Assembly: GCF_046630445.1 (NCBI RefSeq)
Contig: NC_092338.1
Location: forward strand, 154,912,001-154,976,000
Direction: 5' to 3'
Length of the DNA: 64,000 nt
Source of the DNA: Rutidosis leptorrhynchoides
Lineage: Eukaryota; Streptophyta; Magnoliopsida; Asterales; Asteraceae
Part shown: piece after piece, positions 10,909 to 22,239 of the stretch
Layout: each line of letters opens with the position of its first letter
Numbering within the stretch: position 1 is the first letter of the stretch
Position numbers and translations under genes: made by a program
Notes under the pieces: model-generated
The model's database searches: none
The model's input: only the letters and a program-made list of their open reading frames with translations
Told to the model about the DNA's origin: nothing

Positions 10909-12808
10909 CTGTCATATTTTTAAAGTAAGTTGTATTAGTTAGTTTGATATGTTTAATCCTTGTTAAGATAATTACCCAAGTGTGTTCAATATTCAAACAA
11001 TTATAATTAACAAGGTTAAGATCCATATTTCACTTATGGTAACGACGGGTTTGCCGCGGATCGCTAATCATAAGCTATTTAGGTAGGTAAACATATTACC
11101 AATTTCATCCATTATGAAATTCTTAGCTTCTGCGGGATTTAGTGATAATCAATTATTTCACTTGGCATGTTTAATCCCTTCTACGCTAATCCTTCCTCGT
11201 GGCTGGTTTACCACGAACCACGATTTCAGATTGTAAACCGTCCGTGATAGATACACGTGAAATCCGGCCCAAGACTCTCGGGTATCGCGAAATTCACCTC
11301 ACCCTTCCAACACCTAATTAAAGTCCGGCCCAAGACTCTCGGGTATCGCGAACTCTAATAGGTAGAAAGTTCGGATGTGTGTACTACTCATGGGTAGCGT
11401 AAAGTTTACATTTAAAATGGGTTTTTGTTTTCTTTTAGCAAAAGTAGTTTACACCATTTTAAAACATTTGCTAATTATGTATTGCGTGTTGCATTTGTTA
11501 AACTAATTTTAACCAAACCATTTTAAGTGATTATTGTCTTTTGTTTCTATACATTTTCTAGCTAGCATGGCATAGACAAATAATAAAACAATAATAATCA
11601 TGACACGCAAATATCGGTAGTATGCCTCGAGTCCTATGCGTTTATCCGGTGAGCCAACATACGGAAAAACATGGTCAACTAGGGACATAACCTTGTGTGA
11701 GAATTGGCTCCCACTAAAACCGCCATCTCCATTATATGCTCGGATGGGCCGCCTTGTGAACATCGTTTTCTTGATTCCATTCTTGGTTGCATTATCTTAC
11801 AAAATAAAAAAAAAACTATTCTATTTTCTATACTATTACAAATACAATATAAATAGAAAGACGACATGCAAGTCGTTTAATAAATTATTACATTCATCCC
11901 GAATAAATAATAAACACGACATGCAAGCTGTTTAATAAATTATTACATTCATCCCGAATAAATAATAAATTAAATCATGCAACCAAACATCTACACAAGG
12001 GTCTTATTGAGGCAAATACTACCGATTTCATACAACAATCACATACATAACAAATGTAGTGCCAAATATCCATTTTCATGAAACATGTTTCGATAAGGAT
12101 TGATTTAAACAACACTTAATGGCGCACAAAATAATCAATCCTTGTTTACATAATTTATGTATGCATGTAAACCCACTTCATATTTTGTAAGTATGGTTTT
12201 CATGCCAAAACCATCCAAACAAACATATTAAGTTAATCAAAACATGTTGGAGATTTATTCACTTTAACCAAACATAAAGTCTAAAATTAATAATTTTAAT
12301 TTTCTCATTTCATGTAAAACATGAAAGGAATTCATATACTTTATTTTCTCAAACATTGAATCTTTAATAGTCAACATGCAAGTTACCTTTTTTAATTTTC
12401 GGAATTAATTTTTGGCAGATTCATACATCAACTTTAAATGGTCATATCTTACTCATTTCTAATCCGTTTTAAATGAATGTTTTTTTCAAATTTAAGTTCT
12501 TTCAGTTAGCTTTCAAATGCAATTGGCCTCATACGAAAATATGGAGTTTAAAGCCCCGAAACAGTCCATCAAAGACGGACTGTCCAAGCTGAAAAAATAA
12601 CTTTTAAAATGAGATTAACCATTTAACATTTTGCCAAAATCCAAGATTCAAATATTATTAAGGAAACATAAAAACACAAATCATGATAATAGTTTTGCAT
12701 GTTCGTTATGCATAATCATCTCCAAGTATCATGCATAACACATTCATCAAAACTTATTATCATAAGAAAAGTTTGCTAAAACTTGTACAAGATGACTCGG
12801 ATACCACT
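10909..12808 (-). other. Copia leader with primer-binding site and short direct repeat
   Basis: This is a 1.9 kb AT-rich stretch between LTR and gag with no convincing ORF. Next to the LTR, at about 12794-12806, the complement reads TGGTATCCGAGTC. This resembles the initiator tRNA-Met primer site TGGTATCAGAGC with changes. Within it, TCCGGCCCAAGACTCTCGGG occurs twice (from 11263 and from 11324), a 61-bp spaced direct repeat of about 29 bp. I see nothing else. Confidence 0.6.
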
Positions 12809-13629
12809 TGTTGGAGTATGATACCAAAATAATAGTGAGCGGAAGCGTTTTAAAATTTACAAAATCATACTCCTCCAAGGACCCATGTACAAAACTTTTA
12901 GCAAACGAAATTAAATAAACGAACAAGAATAGGTTTGATTACAACCTTTGTAGCTTTTCTTGAAGATCCTAGCTTATAGAGAACCCAAAGGAGAGTTCCT
13001 CTAAACGGTAGACACCCAAAGTTCCAATCTTGCTTTGATCTATACCTTCTATTTTTTAAAACCTTTTTTTTTTCTTCCTTTGTAAAACCACCGATTTGTT
13101 TTTGTTAAAAAGGAGAAAAGAGTTTTTTGGAGAATAACAAAATGATGATAATTATTTTGTTTGATACTACTACCCTTTTGTATCAGTATCTTAAAAATTT
13201 TTTTAGAAAACATCACTACCCATGTGGGTCTTTTGAAGGTCAAGCATGCCTCCCAATTTCCATGTGGCTATCTTTTCAAGAAGCATGTATCGGTTTTTAA
13301 AACAAGCATGCCACCTCTATTGATATTTTATTATGTGGGTATATTTTCTAAAATGCATGTATGTACATATAGAGGACATATGTATACACATAAACTAGTT
13401 AATTAAATAATCTCAAAACTTGTTTAATTTATGAAACTATTAACAAATAATTAATAAATTAATTCCCGATTAGAAGGTATATCAAACAATTTACGATTGG
13501 CCTTTGTGTGTGACCGAATAGGATAAATGGACTTTATATTATTTAATGTCATAGGCATACCTTCGGAATTTATGTACCACGGTCAAAATAAGGTTGAACC
13601 GTAACCAACCCGAGAACATATTTCCAACA
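12809..13629 (-). repeat. Copia 5' LTR (821 bp)
   Basis: On the plus strand it runs TGTTGGAGTATG ... ATATTTCCAACA, with inverted TGTTGGA/TCCAACA ends. It is followed on its internal side by the primer site. The other LTR is not in this window, so the ends are inferred from the inverted TG..CA termini, from the adjacent primer site, and from the restart of glutaredoxin-flank homology at about 13630. Confidence 0.75.
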
Positions 13630-15054
13630 CTTTTAGCTAACTAACGTTGTTTTAGAATACTAGAAAGTAGAAACCAAGTCTAAGAGCCGCTTTTTTGCTG
13701 GCTTTGTTGACTGAGTAGTATTGAGTGAAACTTCAAACACATTTCTTGGCAGTCTTTATTATTAATCTTTGCTACTTTTTTGATCATGATACACAGATTT
13801 GTGTTTGTTCATACTTTCTTTGAAAAATTCTGTTGCACAGAATAATTCTGTATGATTCTCTGTTTGTTCATACTTTCTTTAAGCTCTCAACGTTCTTTCT
13901 TTTGTGATTTTAGGCTATGCATGATTCTTGCAAGCAATGGTCTGTTGTAAGCAATTATTTATATATTTTATTGTGTTTTTTGATGGATGAGAGATACAAG
14001 AGATACAGTTATTTGTTTAGTATGCAACTATGAAGGGATTTGAGTTCATTGGCTTTGTGGGATTTTCCCTTTATTATCAGTTGTATTATAAATATAAATT
14101 ATAATGTTCCCATTATCTTATTTGAATCCATCTGTTCAATGATTCGATTCATTCATATAATGTTGTAGGAATTTTGCTGATAAGTGCACAGTTTACTTGA
14201 TTCGTGTATTGATTTGTAAAGGTATTGTTGTTAAAGGCTCGGGTTTAGTTAGCTTCATAGTGTTTCTTTACTGTTTTCGAGCTTTGTAGTGTTTGTAAGG
14301 ACTTTCGTATCTTTGTATGTCTTTTTCATCTATTGATCAAAAGAAAGTTTTAATGTTATCGTTATTTTTGCCACCAAAAAAAAAAAGTGCACAGTTTACA
14401 CAATAGCTGTAATATGATAGGAAAAATAGGAAAAGAAGAGTAAATTATTTATCATTATCCTTTGCAGATCATGTAGCACCTGAAAGGTATTGAATAATGC
14501 GTGATCACTATATTTGTATAATGTGGTTAAAAAAACAAACTATGGGTTAAAATATAAAGTTAACATATCATCCTTATTGTATTTGGCATTAATTTTATTA
14601 AACCACTTACTTTATACATGTGATAGTATATATTTACGAGTATGACCTACAATGAGTCGATGAAACAATAAAGCAATATGGTACATAATTTTGGGTTTGT
14701 TTTGAAAATCATTACTAAAATATAGAAAATTGACACTGCATTTATAAAAGATGGCCATTTCATCAGGTCAAAATACTTTAACAATTCCTTGAATTAGATG
14801 TAAGTTTGTTGTAATAGTCCTCACGCTTACTCATCATTAAATTATAAACCTTTAATTTGTCATGAAAAAGATGTGGAGGTTATGGCGGTCCAGAAGTGTG
14901 CGGCAGTCGATTTTGTCTGGAAATGGATGCTATTTTTCTGGAAATGGAATGCTGGTTTCGACAAGTAGTAGTGCAGGTATTCGTAAGGTATGTAAAATTA
15001 TATAATAAGTTATCTTTAGTAAAGATTATTGAACAATTATAGTTTTCATAGTAC

Positions 15055-15265
15055 ATCTGACCCATTTGAACCCGACCCACTTGATCCTCTACAAAATTTT
15101 ACTTGTTGGACCCATGACCCGTGTAACCTATGACCCGTTTCGACCGGTTACCCAACTTGACCTATTTGCACAGTTTTAAAATCTGACTCGTTTTGCCCCT
15201 GACCCATATCAACCCAAAAACCGGTTTGACCCGTTACCCAAACTGACCTATCGTCACCCGTTTGC
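15055..15265. repeat. TGACCCG/ACCCGTT-rich degenerate repeat block
   Basis: Loose repetition of TGACCCGTTT, CGACCCA and ACCCAACTTGACC over about 200 bp. The same block occurs in the second spacer at about 18965-19165, so it predates the duplication. It is a common type of plant intergenic repeat; origin unknown to me. Confidence 0.5.
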
Positions 15266-15832
15266 TAGGTATAGACTATAGACTACAGTAGTAGGTGTTA
15301 AAGTGAAAACGGAAAAACCTGGTCTTCTCATGTTTAAAATTGTAAGTATTACAGGATTTAGGATATGTAGAAAATGCTTTATGAGTTAAAGATTAGAGCT
15401 AGAGATTAGATATGAAGGTTTTGGGGTAGGAATATACTGCGCCACAAGAGAGTAAAGATGATCACTTTGGTATCCTTATCCTTTTTACCCTTTTCAGCTA
15501 TTCGATCGCTATTATTTAAAATATTCCAATCCTTATTTAATTATGTCAACGCTGATTCTGGTAACGCAGGCCCATTTGAGATGATATAAGAAAAGAAACC
15601 CGAGAATTTCTTCTTTTTTCTTCATACAGAATTTTAATACATACTGATGTGTTTAATTATTGACTAGTGATGAAGCATCTGAAGAGGTGGAGATCATGTA
15701 GCCTTTTGTTCCCCACATCTATATTCCCCAACATTTTAGTTTAAGTATTTAAAAGTAAATGCATTGACAATGAAAAAGTTGAATTTTGAAATATGCAGAT
15801 GCTTATTTCAGCATCATAGCTAAGTTATATAT

Positions 15833-16125
15833 GCAAAGGGGCGGACCTATGAAGGGTCAGGGTGGGTCGCCCGCCCCCAGTGAATTTGCAATTTTTAGTG
15901 TAAATTTTTTCGGTTTTTCGATTTTGACCCCGGTGGAATTTTTTTTTTGCCCCAAACCTTTCATATTTTGTCCCCATATCTTCATATTTTGCCCCAAAAC
16001 CTTAGTATTTTGCCCAAAAATCTCTAAATTTTTCTCAAAAACCTCTATATTTTGTCAAAAAAAAAATTACTACGTTTAGAAAAAAATTTCGCCCCCGGTG
16101 AAAAGATTTCCTGGATCCGCCACTG
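15833..16125. mobile_element. Small hAT-type non-autonomous element (about 293 bp)
   Basis: The right end reads GGATCCGCCACTG, the inverse of the CAGTGGCGGA terminus of the element at 16808-17185. The left end (AAAGGGGCGGACCTATG) is more diverged. The inside has the same repeated TATTTTGCCCCAAAACC units in opposite orientation. The sequence is absent at the matching place in the sister spacer (about 19610-19625), which proves insertion after duplication. The 8-bp flanks (about ATATATGC / TAATATGC) match imperfectly, so the exact left border is uncertain. Confidence 0.6.
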
Positions 16126-16807
16126 TAATATGCATATATAGATTCTTAGTGTTTAAAGCATCAATTGGTTGGCTATCAGTTCAGATAAGATTAGAAGCAC
16201 ATTGGATTAGTTTACGTGATAAATGTCGATCTTTTTGATGGGCATCCATTTTATGAGTTAATGTAAAGTTCAGACTAGATACAAAGATCTAAAGTTTCAT
16301 TAGAATAGTATTTATATGCTGCCTACATTAGACCAGTCAAATTGGCATGTTAATATTCGCCGTAAGATTTAAGTAAGCTGATGAAATATCTAAAAAATTA
16401 TGCAGGTAAGTTGTTGCCTAAGTTTCAAAATAATAATCTACATAAAGAACAGGTTCCATTCAGGGTAGATATGTAATTCTGACTTACTACTTCTATTTAC
16501 TCAAAATGAGTCAATTATTGTTATATTATACTGATTCAATTATGTTAAATTCAAAAGGTCAGCTAACATTATATTTGTCAAAGGTGTTTTACTATTTGCA
16601 TAATCAAATGCTTCCAGCCTCTTATATTGCTCTGCTTCAAAATAATGAGATGTTTTACCTTTTTTTAATATTAAAGATTTCACTATCAATTTAATGAACC
16701 ATCTCAAGATACTCATGTTGAACACGCATTAGCAGCATATGTTGGAGTGGCAAAAGGGCCGGAAACGTTACTATTAATTTACCGCATAAAATATTTAGAA
16801 ACGTTAC

Positions 16808-17185
16808 CAGTGGCGGAACTAGGATTTTTTCACCGGGGGCAAAAAAAAAATTTAAAACCATAGCAATCTTTTTGGACAAATATGGAGATTTTGGGGTAAA
16901 AAATTGAGGTTTTGGGGCAAATTATGAAGGTTTTTTTGGCAAAACTTGAAGGTTTTTGGGCAAAATTTGAAGGTTTTGGGGTAAAAGTTGGAGAATTTAG
17001 GCCAAAATTCAAAGGTTTTGGGGCAAAATATGTAGGTTTTTGAGCAAAATATGTTGGTTTTGAGGCAAATAGTAAAAAATAATCCACCGGGGGCAAAGTC
17101 GAAAAACCCAAAATTTTTACACTGAAAAAAAAAAATATCCACTGGGGGCGGGCGCCCCCCGCTGCCCCATGTATTTTCACCACTG
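16808..17185. mobile_element. hAT-type non-autonomous element, 378 bp, with 8-bp target duplication
   Basis: Starts CAGTGGCGGAACTAGG and ends CCACTG, flanked on both sides by AACGTTAC (16800-16807 and 17186-17193). An 8-bp duplication with CAGTGG-type ends is typical of the hAT superfamily. The inside is made of about nine degenerate 18-24 bp units built on TTTTGGGGCAAAA. It is absent from the sister spacer. It ends about 600 bp upstream of the first glutaredoxin ATG. No transposase; the open frames across it are repeat artefacts. Confidence 0.82.
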
Positions 17186-17484
17186 AACGTTACTATTTTT
17201 TGAACCTTCATTTTCATGCATCTATTTCTATTCCTTGATGATTGTATTCGATAAACAAAAAAATTTCAACGCCTAATTGTCAAAATTGTCCGTGCTGCAG
17301 GCATAGCAGCACCTGCCAAGTACTAATTCTACACATATTTCTGTTTTCTGGAAGCATTCCCGTCTTTAACACGTCAGCAAACTGAAAAGTCCGATTTTTT
17401 CCTCTCAAATCGTTATTTTTGCACTAAACCTGAAGAATATATTCCCCACCTACATGGCTTCTATTGATTAGCTTGTAACTATAC

Positions 17485-17490
17485 CACGTG
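17485..17490 (+). promoter_or_regulatory. G-box CACGTG upstream of glutaredoxin 1
   Basis: CACGTG lies about 298 bp before the start codon. The aligned site before gene 2 (20690-20695) is CATGTG, a single C-to-T change at a CpG. A nearby ACGTCA (17371-17376, containing the TGACG core of TGA factors on the complement) is also altered in gene 2. G-boxes bind bZIP/bHLH factors; actual use here is inferred. Confidence 0.4.
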
Positions 17491-17657
17491 TCAACTTGTT
17501 TATAGCACAATTCATCATTATCAACCAAATCACAACAAGAGCAACAACAAAAAATCATCACAACCCTTTATCTAAATAAAAGATATCCGAAAGGAACATA
17601 TCTTTTTCACATATATTATTCGTTTTTATTCTTCCTTTCCCTTTAATTTGCTTCGCT

Positions 17658-17664
17658 TATATAA
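17658..17664 (+). promoter_or_regulatory. TATA box of glutaredoxin 1
   Basis: TATATAA within CGCTTATATAAGAG, 119 bp before the ATG. The same 14-mer precedes gene 2 at the same relative place, which supports its role. Confidence 0.7.
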
Positions 17665-17782
17665 GAGTAAATCCCAACTTCATAGTTCAACAAGTCAACC
17701 TTCAAGTATTACAAACAAATCTACACTTGATCAATAGTTTTTAGCAATTAGTCAATAATAGAAGTCTAACCGAGTTTTAATA

Positions 17783-18082
17783 ATGGATAGAGTAAAAAAT
17801 TTGGCCTCAAAGAATGCTGCGGTGATCTTCACCAAAAGCTCTTGTTGTATGTGTCATAGCATCAAGGCGCTATTCTACGACCTTGGTGCAAGTCCTGCTG
17901 TTCATGAAGTTGACCATGATGCGGATATGGAGTGGGCCCTACGACGGTTAGGCTGTAATCCCGCTTTCCCTGCAGTGTTTATAGGTGGTAAACATATTGG
18001 TTCAGCTAAAGATGTCATTTCCCTTCATGTTGACGGGTCTCTGAAACAAAAGCTGATTGACGCACGAGCTATCTGGTTCTAG
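17783..18082 (+). CDS. CC-type glutaredoxin, copy 1
   Basis: A 99-residue single-exon protein of the plant-specific CC-type (ROXY-like, class III) glutaredoxins, at the usual family length. The active site is SSCCMCHS (residues about 20-27). The thioredoxin-fold cis-Pro region is FPAVFIGGKHIG and the Gly-Gly pair of the glutathione site is present. The C-terminus ARAIWF departs from the ALWL end that family members use to bind TGA transcription factors. CC-type members act with TGA bZIP factors and TOPLESS in nuclear gene control (flower development, nitrogen and defence signalling); which of these applies here cannot be told. The ATG is supported by the conserved MDRVKNLASK start and the TATA box 119 bp upstream. 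Differs from copy 2 at three residues: Ala for Ser, Trp for Arg (EWAL against ERAL), and His for Tyr. The Trp is unusual for the family. Confidence 0.93.
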   Translation: MDRVKNLASKNAAVIFTKSSCCMCHSIKALFYDLGASPAVHEVDHDADMEWALRRLGCNPAFPAVFIGGKHIGSAKDVISLHVDGSLKQKLIDARAIWF

Positions 18083-20067
18083 CATGTATCAACATGTATC
18101 CCGAGTGCATAATAGTCTTAAGGAACTAACGTTGTGTTAGAATACTAGAAACCAAGTCCAAAAGCCGCTTTTTTGCCTGCTTTGTTGACTGAGTTGTATT
18201 GAGTCAAACTTCAAACAAGTTTCTTGGCACTCTGTGTTATAAATCTTTGCTATTTTTTGATCATGATGCACACATTATGAAGGGATTTGAGTTCAATGAT
18301 TAGTTGTGGGATTTTCCCTTTGTTTCTGATATAACAGTTGTATTATAGTGTTCCCATTATGTTATTTCAATCCATCTTTTTAATGTTTCTGTAATGTAGG
18401 CTATTTGAAAGTGATATGCTACGGAATGATGTATAGGATCACTAGATTTGTATAGTGTAACTTAAAGAAATAACTATGGGTTAAAATATATAGTTAACTT
18501 AACATCCTCATTGTATTTGGCATTAATATTAATGAGTCAATGAAACAATAAAGCAACATGGTACATAATTTTGGGTTTGTTTTGAAAAATCATTAATAAA
18601 ATATTGAAAATTGACACTGCATTTCAAAAATACTTAACAATTCCTTGAAATTAGATGTAAGATTGTTGTAGTAGTGCTAAGTCTTACTCATCACTGAAAT
18701 ATAAACCTATAATTTGTAATGAAATGTTATCCAAAGATGTGGAGGTTATGGCGGTCCATAAGGATGCGGCAGTCAATTTTGTCCATAAGGATGGTGGTTT
18801 GGACAAGGGAGGATATTTGGTTTCAAAATATAATACTCCGTATGGTCTTTTAGATGGTTAATGCTAATTAAAATGAAAGTAGTATTGCAGGTATTCGTAA
18901 GGTATGTAAAATTATATAATAAGTTATCTTTAGTAAGGATTATTAAAGATTTATAGTTTCCATAGTACAGCTGACCCATTTGAACCCGACCCACTTGACC
19001 CGTCTAAAAAGTTTGACCCGTTTGACCCATGACCCGTTTCGACCTGTTACCCAACTTGACCTATTTGGACCCTTTTAAAACTCTGACCCGTTGGACCATC
19101 ACCCTTTTCAACCCAAAACCGATTTGACCCGTTACCCAAACCGACCATTCCTGACCCGTTATGTAGGAAATGCTTTATGGCTTAGAGATTATAGATGAAA
19201 GTTTTGGGGTAGGAATATATTGCCACACAAGAGAGAAAACGATGATCACTTTGGTATACTTATCCTTTGTACCATTTTCAGCTATTCTCTCTTATTAGAA
19301 AAATATTCCAATTCCGATCCTTATTAAAATATGTCAATGATGATTCTTGTCACGCAGGCCCATTTGAGATAATATAAGAAAAGAATCCCGAGAATTCCTT
19401 CTTTTTTCTTCATACACTCGTAAAGAATTTCGATACATAATGATGTGTTAAATTATTGGCTTGGCATCTGAAGAGGTGGAGATCATGTAGCATTTTGTTC
19501 CCCACATCTATATTCCCAACATTTTAGTTTTTTTTTTTTTTTTAAAAGTAAATGCATTGACAATAAAAAGTTGAATTTTGAAATATGCAGATGCTTATTT
19601 CAGCATCATAGCTACATCATATGTGCATATATAGATTCTTACTGTTTAAAGCATCAATTGGTTGGTTATTAGTTCGGATAAGATTAAATTATTAGAAGCA
19701 CATCCGATTAGTTTACGTGATAAATGTCGGGCAACCTTTCTTTTTAATTATTGAAAAGTTCAGACTAGATGCAGAGATATAAAGTTTCATTAGAATAGTA
19801 TTTATGTGTTGCCTACATTAGACCAGTCAATTGGCATGTTCATATTTGCCGTAAGATTTAATTAAGGTACTGAAAATATCTCAATAATTATGCAGGTAAT
19901 TTGTGGCCTAAGTTTCAAAACAATTTAGATAAAGAACAGGTTCCATTCAGGGTAGATATGCAAATCTGACTTGCTACCTATTTACTCAAAATGAATCAAT
20001 TATTGTTATATGAACTTTATTACCGTCTAGTTAACCATAGTAACAACTTTCATTACTTAGTTTACTA

Positions 20068-20335
20068 GATGGCAATGGACGGAAAAACCAACGGGTATCC
20101 GTACCCGTGATGGGCGGATATATTCAAAAAATTACCCACGGGTCATGGGTATCCGTGGTTACGGATTACTTAATATGCATATGTTTTGAACCCATGGGTT
20201 TGCCTGCGGGTCATGGGTATCTGCTGATAACGGGCACGGGCGAAAAATCTACCCGTTGATGGGTAAAAAGAAATTTTTGATGGGCTGGTCGTGGATATTA
20301 AGGATCCGTGTCCAATACCCACGGGTGCCATCCCT
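20068..20335. mobile_element. hAT-type MITE, 268 bp (GATGGCA ... TGCCATC ends)
   Basis: Inverted ends GATGGCAATGG and GGGTGCCATCCCT, flanked by GTTTACTA (20060-20067) and ATTTACTA (20336-20343), a 7-of-8 target duplication. The inside is rich in ACCCGTGGGTA-type inverted words (GGGTATCCGTACCCG, CCACGGGTCATGGGTATCC), so a transcript could fold. Absent from the sister spacer. Confidence 0.72.
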
Positions 20336-20833
20336 ATTTACTACGAACGTTTGGCTCGTTAATCGTTATAGTTGGGTAGCTTATCCTTGCTAACTAGACA
20401 TTCATAAATTTACTGTGATCTTTTGAACCTTCATTTTCATGCATCTATTCATTAGAGTTTCTATTCGATAAAATAAAGTTGTCAACGCCTAATTTTCAAA
20501 ATTCTTCGTGCTGCAAGAAGCACCTGCCGAGTACTAATTCTACACTTGTTTCCGATTTCTATTAATTCTGCAGGTTTTGTGGAACGATTCCCATATATAA
20601 CATGTCTGCAAATAATTGTTTTTGCACTAAACCTGAAGAATATATTCTCCACCTACATGGCTTCTACTGATTAGCTTGTAAGTAAACAACATGTGTCAAC
20701 TTGTTTATAGCACAATTCATCATTATCAACCAAATCATAACCCTTTATCTATATTAATAATATCCGAAAGGAACATATCTTTTTCGCATTTACTATTCTG
20801 CTTTATTCTTCTTTTCCTTTAGTTTCCGTCGCT

Positions 20834-20840
20834 TATATAA
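20834..20840 (+). promoter_or_regulatory. TATA box of glutaredoxin 2
   Basis: TATATAA in CGCTTATATAAGAG, 109 bp before the ATG, the exact counterpart of the site before gene 1. Confidence 0.7.
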
Positions 20841-20948
20841 GAGTAAATCCCAACTTCATAGTTTAACAAGTCAACCTTCAAGTATTACAAACATATCTAC
20901 ACTTGATCACTAGTGTTTAGCAATTAGAAGTCTAACCGTTTTTCACTA

Positions 20949-21248
20949 ATGGATAGAGTAAAAAATTTGGCCTCGAAGAATGCAGCGGTGATCTTCACCA
21001 AAAGCTCGTGTTGTATGTGCCATAGCATCAAGGCGCTATTCTATGACCTCGGTGCAAGTCCTTCTGTTCATGAAGTTGACCATGATGCGGATATGGAGCG
21101 GGCCCTACGACGGCTAGGCTGTAATCCTGCTTTCCCTGCAGTGTTTATAGGTGGTAAATATATTGGTTCTGCTAAAGATGTCATTTCTCTTCATGTTGAT
21201 GGGTCCCTGAAACAAAAGCTGATTGACGCACGAGCTATCTGGTTCTAG
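20949..21248 (+). CDS. CC-type glutaredoxin, copy 2
   Basis: A 99-residue CC-type glutaredoxin with the same SSCCMCHS active site, FPAVFIGGKYIG glutathione-site region and ARAIWF C-terminus as copy 1. It is a tandem duplicate: the two proteins differ by only three residues, and flanks on both sides are homologous. It keeps the Arg of the MERAL motif, so it is the more family-like of the two at that position. Its distal promoter has lost the G-box and TGACG core present before copy 1, which could divide expression between the copies. The 3' flank stays homologous to the other units up to about 21420, where similarity stops sharply. I take this as the right edge of the duplication. Confidence 0.93.
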   Translation: MDRVKNLASKNAAVIFTKSSCCMCHSIKALFYDLGASPSVHEVDHDADMERALRRLGCNPAFPAVFIGGKYIGSAKDVISLHVDGSLKQKLIDARAIWF

Positions 21249-22239
21249 CATGTATCCCGAGTGCGTAGTGGTTTTAAGGAACTAACGCTGTTATTAGAAA
21301 ACTAGAAACCAAGTCTAAGAGCCGCTTTTTTGCCGGCTTTGTTGACAGAGTTGTATTGAGCCAATTAAAAAAGTTTCTTGGCAGTCTTTGTTATTAATCT
21401 TTGCTATATTTCGATCATGAATGCTTGTACGTTTTATACAGTATAACTATCTTCATCTTTGTGTTCATAAATCGTAAACAAATTGTCAAAATATATTCAA
21501 GGATTGCCCCATTTATATAGAATAGAAGTATGATCTGAATTTATTAAGACTAATATGTTGCTAGCCGTTGATTTCAAACTTGTTCTGATTATTTTTTAAA
21601 CTGATTGAGTTATCGTTTGTGAGTTTAGCAACAAGGACAAAAGCTATTCAAAGTGGTGGGCCAAAATGATTTACCATTACACTATTATACAAATCCAAAA
21701 GACATCTAAGATAATCACTTAAAATGGTCCAAATGTATCTGTTCTGCTCCTTCTTGTGCACACACTATATGGTCACTACTAGTTTTATGAGCACGTGCGT
21801 TTGCACGACATTTATAAATTAGTAGTCGATAACGTTAATATTGATACTTATAAAATGTATAATACAATTACAATAAAAAATCCTTTATTACTGACAACAT
21901 TTGTACCTAAAACATTAGTATTGAATAGTAACGCATAGATTATGAGTTCATCTGTTGAAATCATTTTAACTAATTGACAAATAATCGACAAAACACCAAA
22001 CATTAGCCCCTAAAAAGTTGTTTTAGAATTGATCGTTAAGATATTGTAAAAGATTTAATTTTGGTACGGCTCTATTTTTGAGTCAACAGCAAACGTCGAT
22101 TTATTGACGTCTCGACTGTCGTTTAGAGTCTAAATTGAATTCTAGGCAGGACTTAAAACCCATGGATATTTGATTATACCATTTTCATGGCGTCTCAATT
22201 TTATTTTTATTTTTATTTTTATTATACTATTTTTTTAAA
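21249..22239. other. Right flank of the glutaredoxin array
   Basis: Bases to about 21422 repeat the 3' flank of the other units. After that comes AT-rich single-copy-looking sequence. ACGTGCGTTTGCACG at about 21792 resembles the GTGCGTTGCAC words common in plant intergenic repeats. No gene recognised. Confidence 0.5.

Larger units (their letters stand above)
8395..13629 (-). mobile_element. Ty1/copia element, 3' half cut away by E1 insertion
   Basis: On the minus strand: LTR (12809-13629), primer site, long leader, and a gag-protease-integrase frame that ends abruptly at 8395, where the E1 LTR begins. Integrase before reverse transcriptase is the copia order; the reverse transcriptase, RNase H and second LTR should lie left of E1. 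On its right the element abuts sequence that matches the 3' flank of the glutaredoxin genes, so it landed about 40 bp downstream of the stop codon of a third glutaredoxin copy. Confidence 0.85.
13630..17782. other. Glutaredoxin 3' flank (copy A) and intergenic spacer of the first duplicated unit
   Basis: From about 13639 the sequence matches the 3' flank of both glutaredoxin genes (AACTAACGTTGT, then AGCCGCTTTTTTG and GGCTTTGTTGACTGAG). Copy A's coding part is missing because the copia element separates it. The spacer then runs parallel to the second spacer (18124 onward): the shared stretches include TGGAGGTTATGGCGGTCCA (14873 and 18738), a TGACCCG-rich block, and the CAGATGCTTATTTCAGCATC region. 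It is longer than the second spacer partly because of two hAT-type insertions. No gene is seen apart from the promoter of the next entry. Confidence 0.7.
18083..20948. other. Spacer between glutaredoxin copies (second duplicated unit)
   Basis: This region is homologous to 13639-17782 in the same order, minus the two CAGTGG-type insertions and plus one other hAT-type element at 20068. The offset between the two coding regions is 3166 bp. It contains the TGACCCG-rich block (about 18965-19165), an inserted poly-T near 19530, and the proximal promoter of gene 2. No additional gene seen. Confidence 0.75.

Noticed and set aside
16830-17217. Phe/Lys/Pro-rich frames of 117-121 codons
   Set aside because: Translations of the TTTTGGGGCAAAA repeat of the hAT element.
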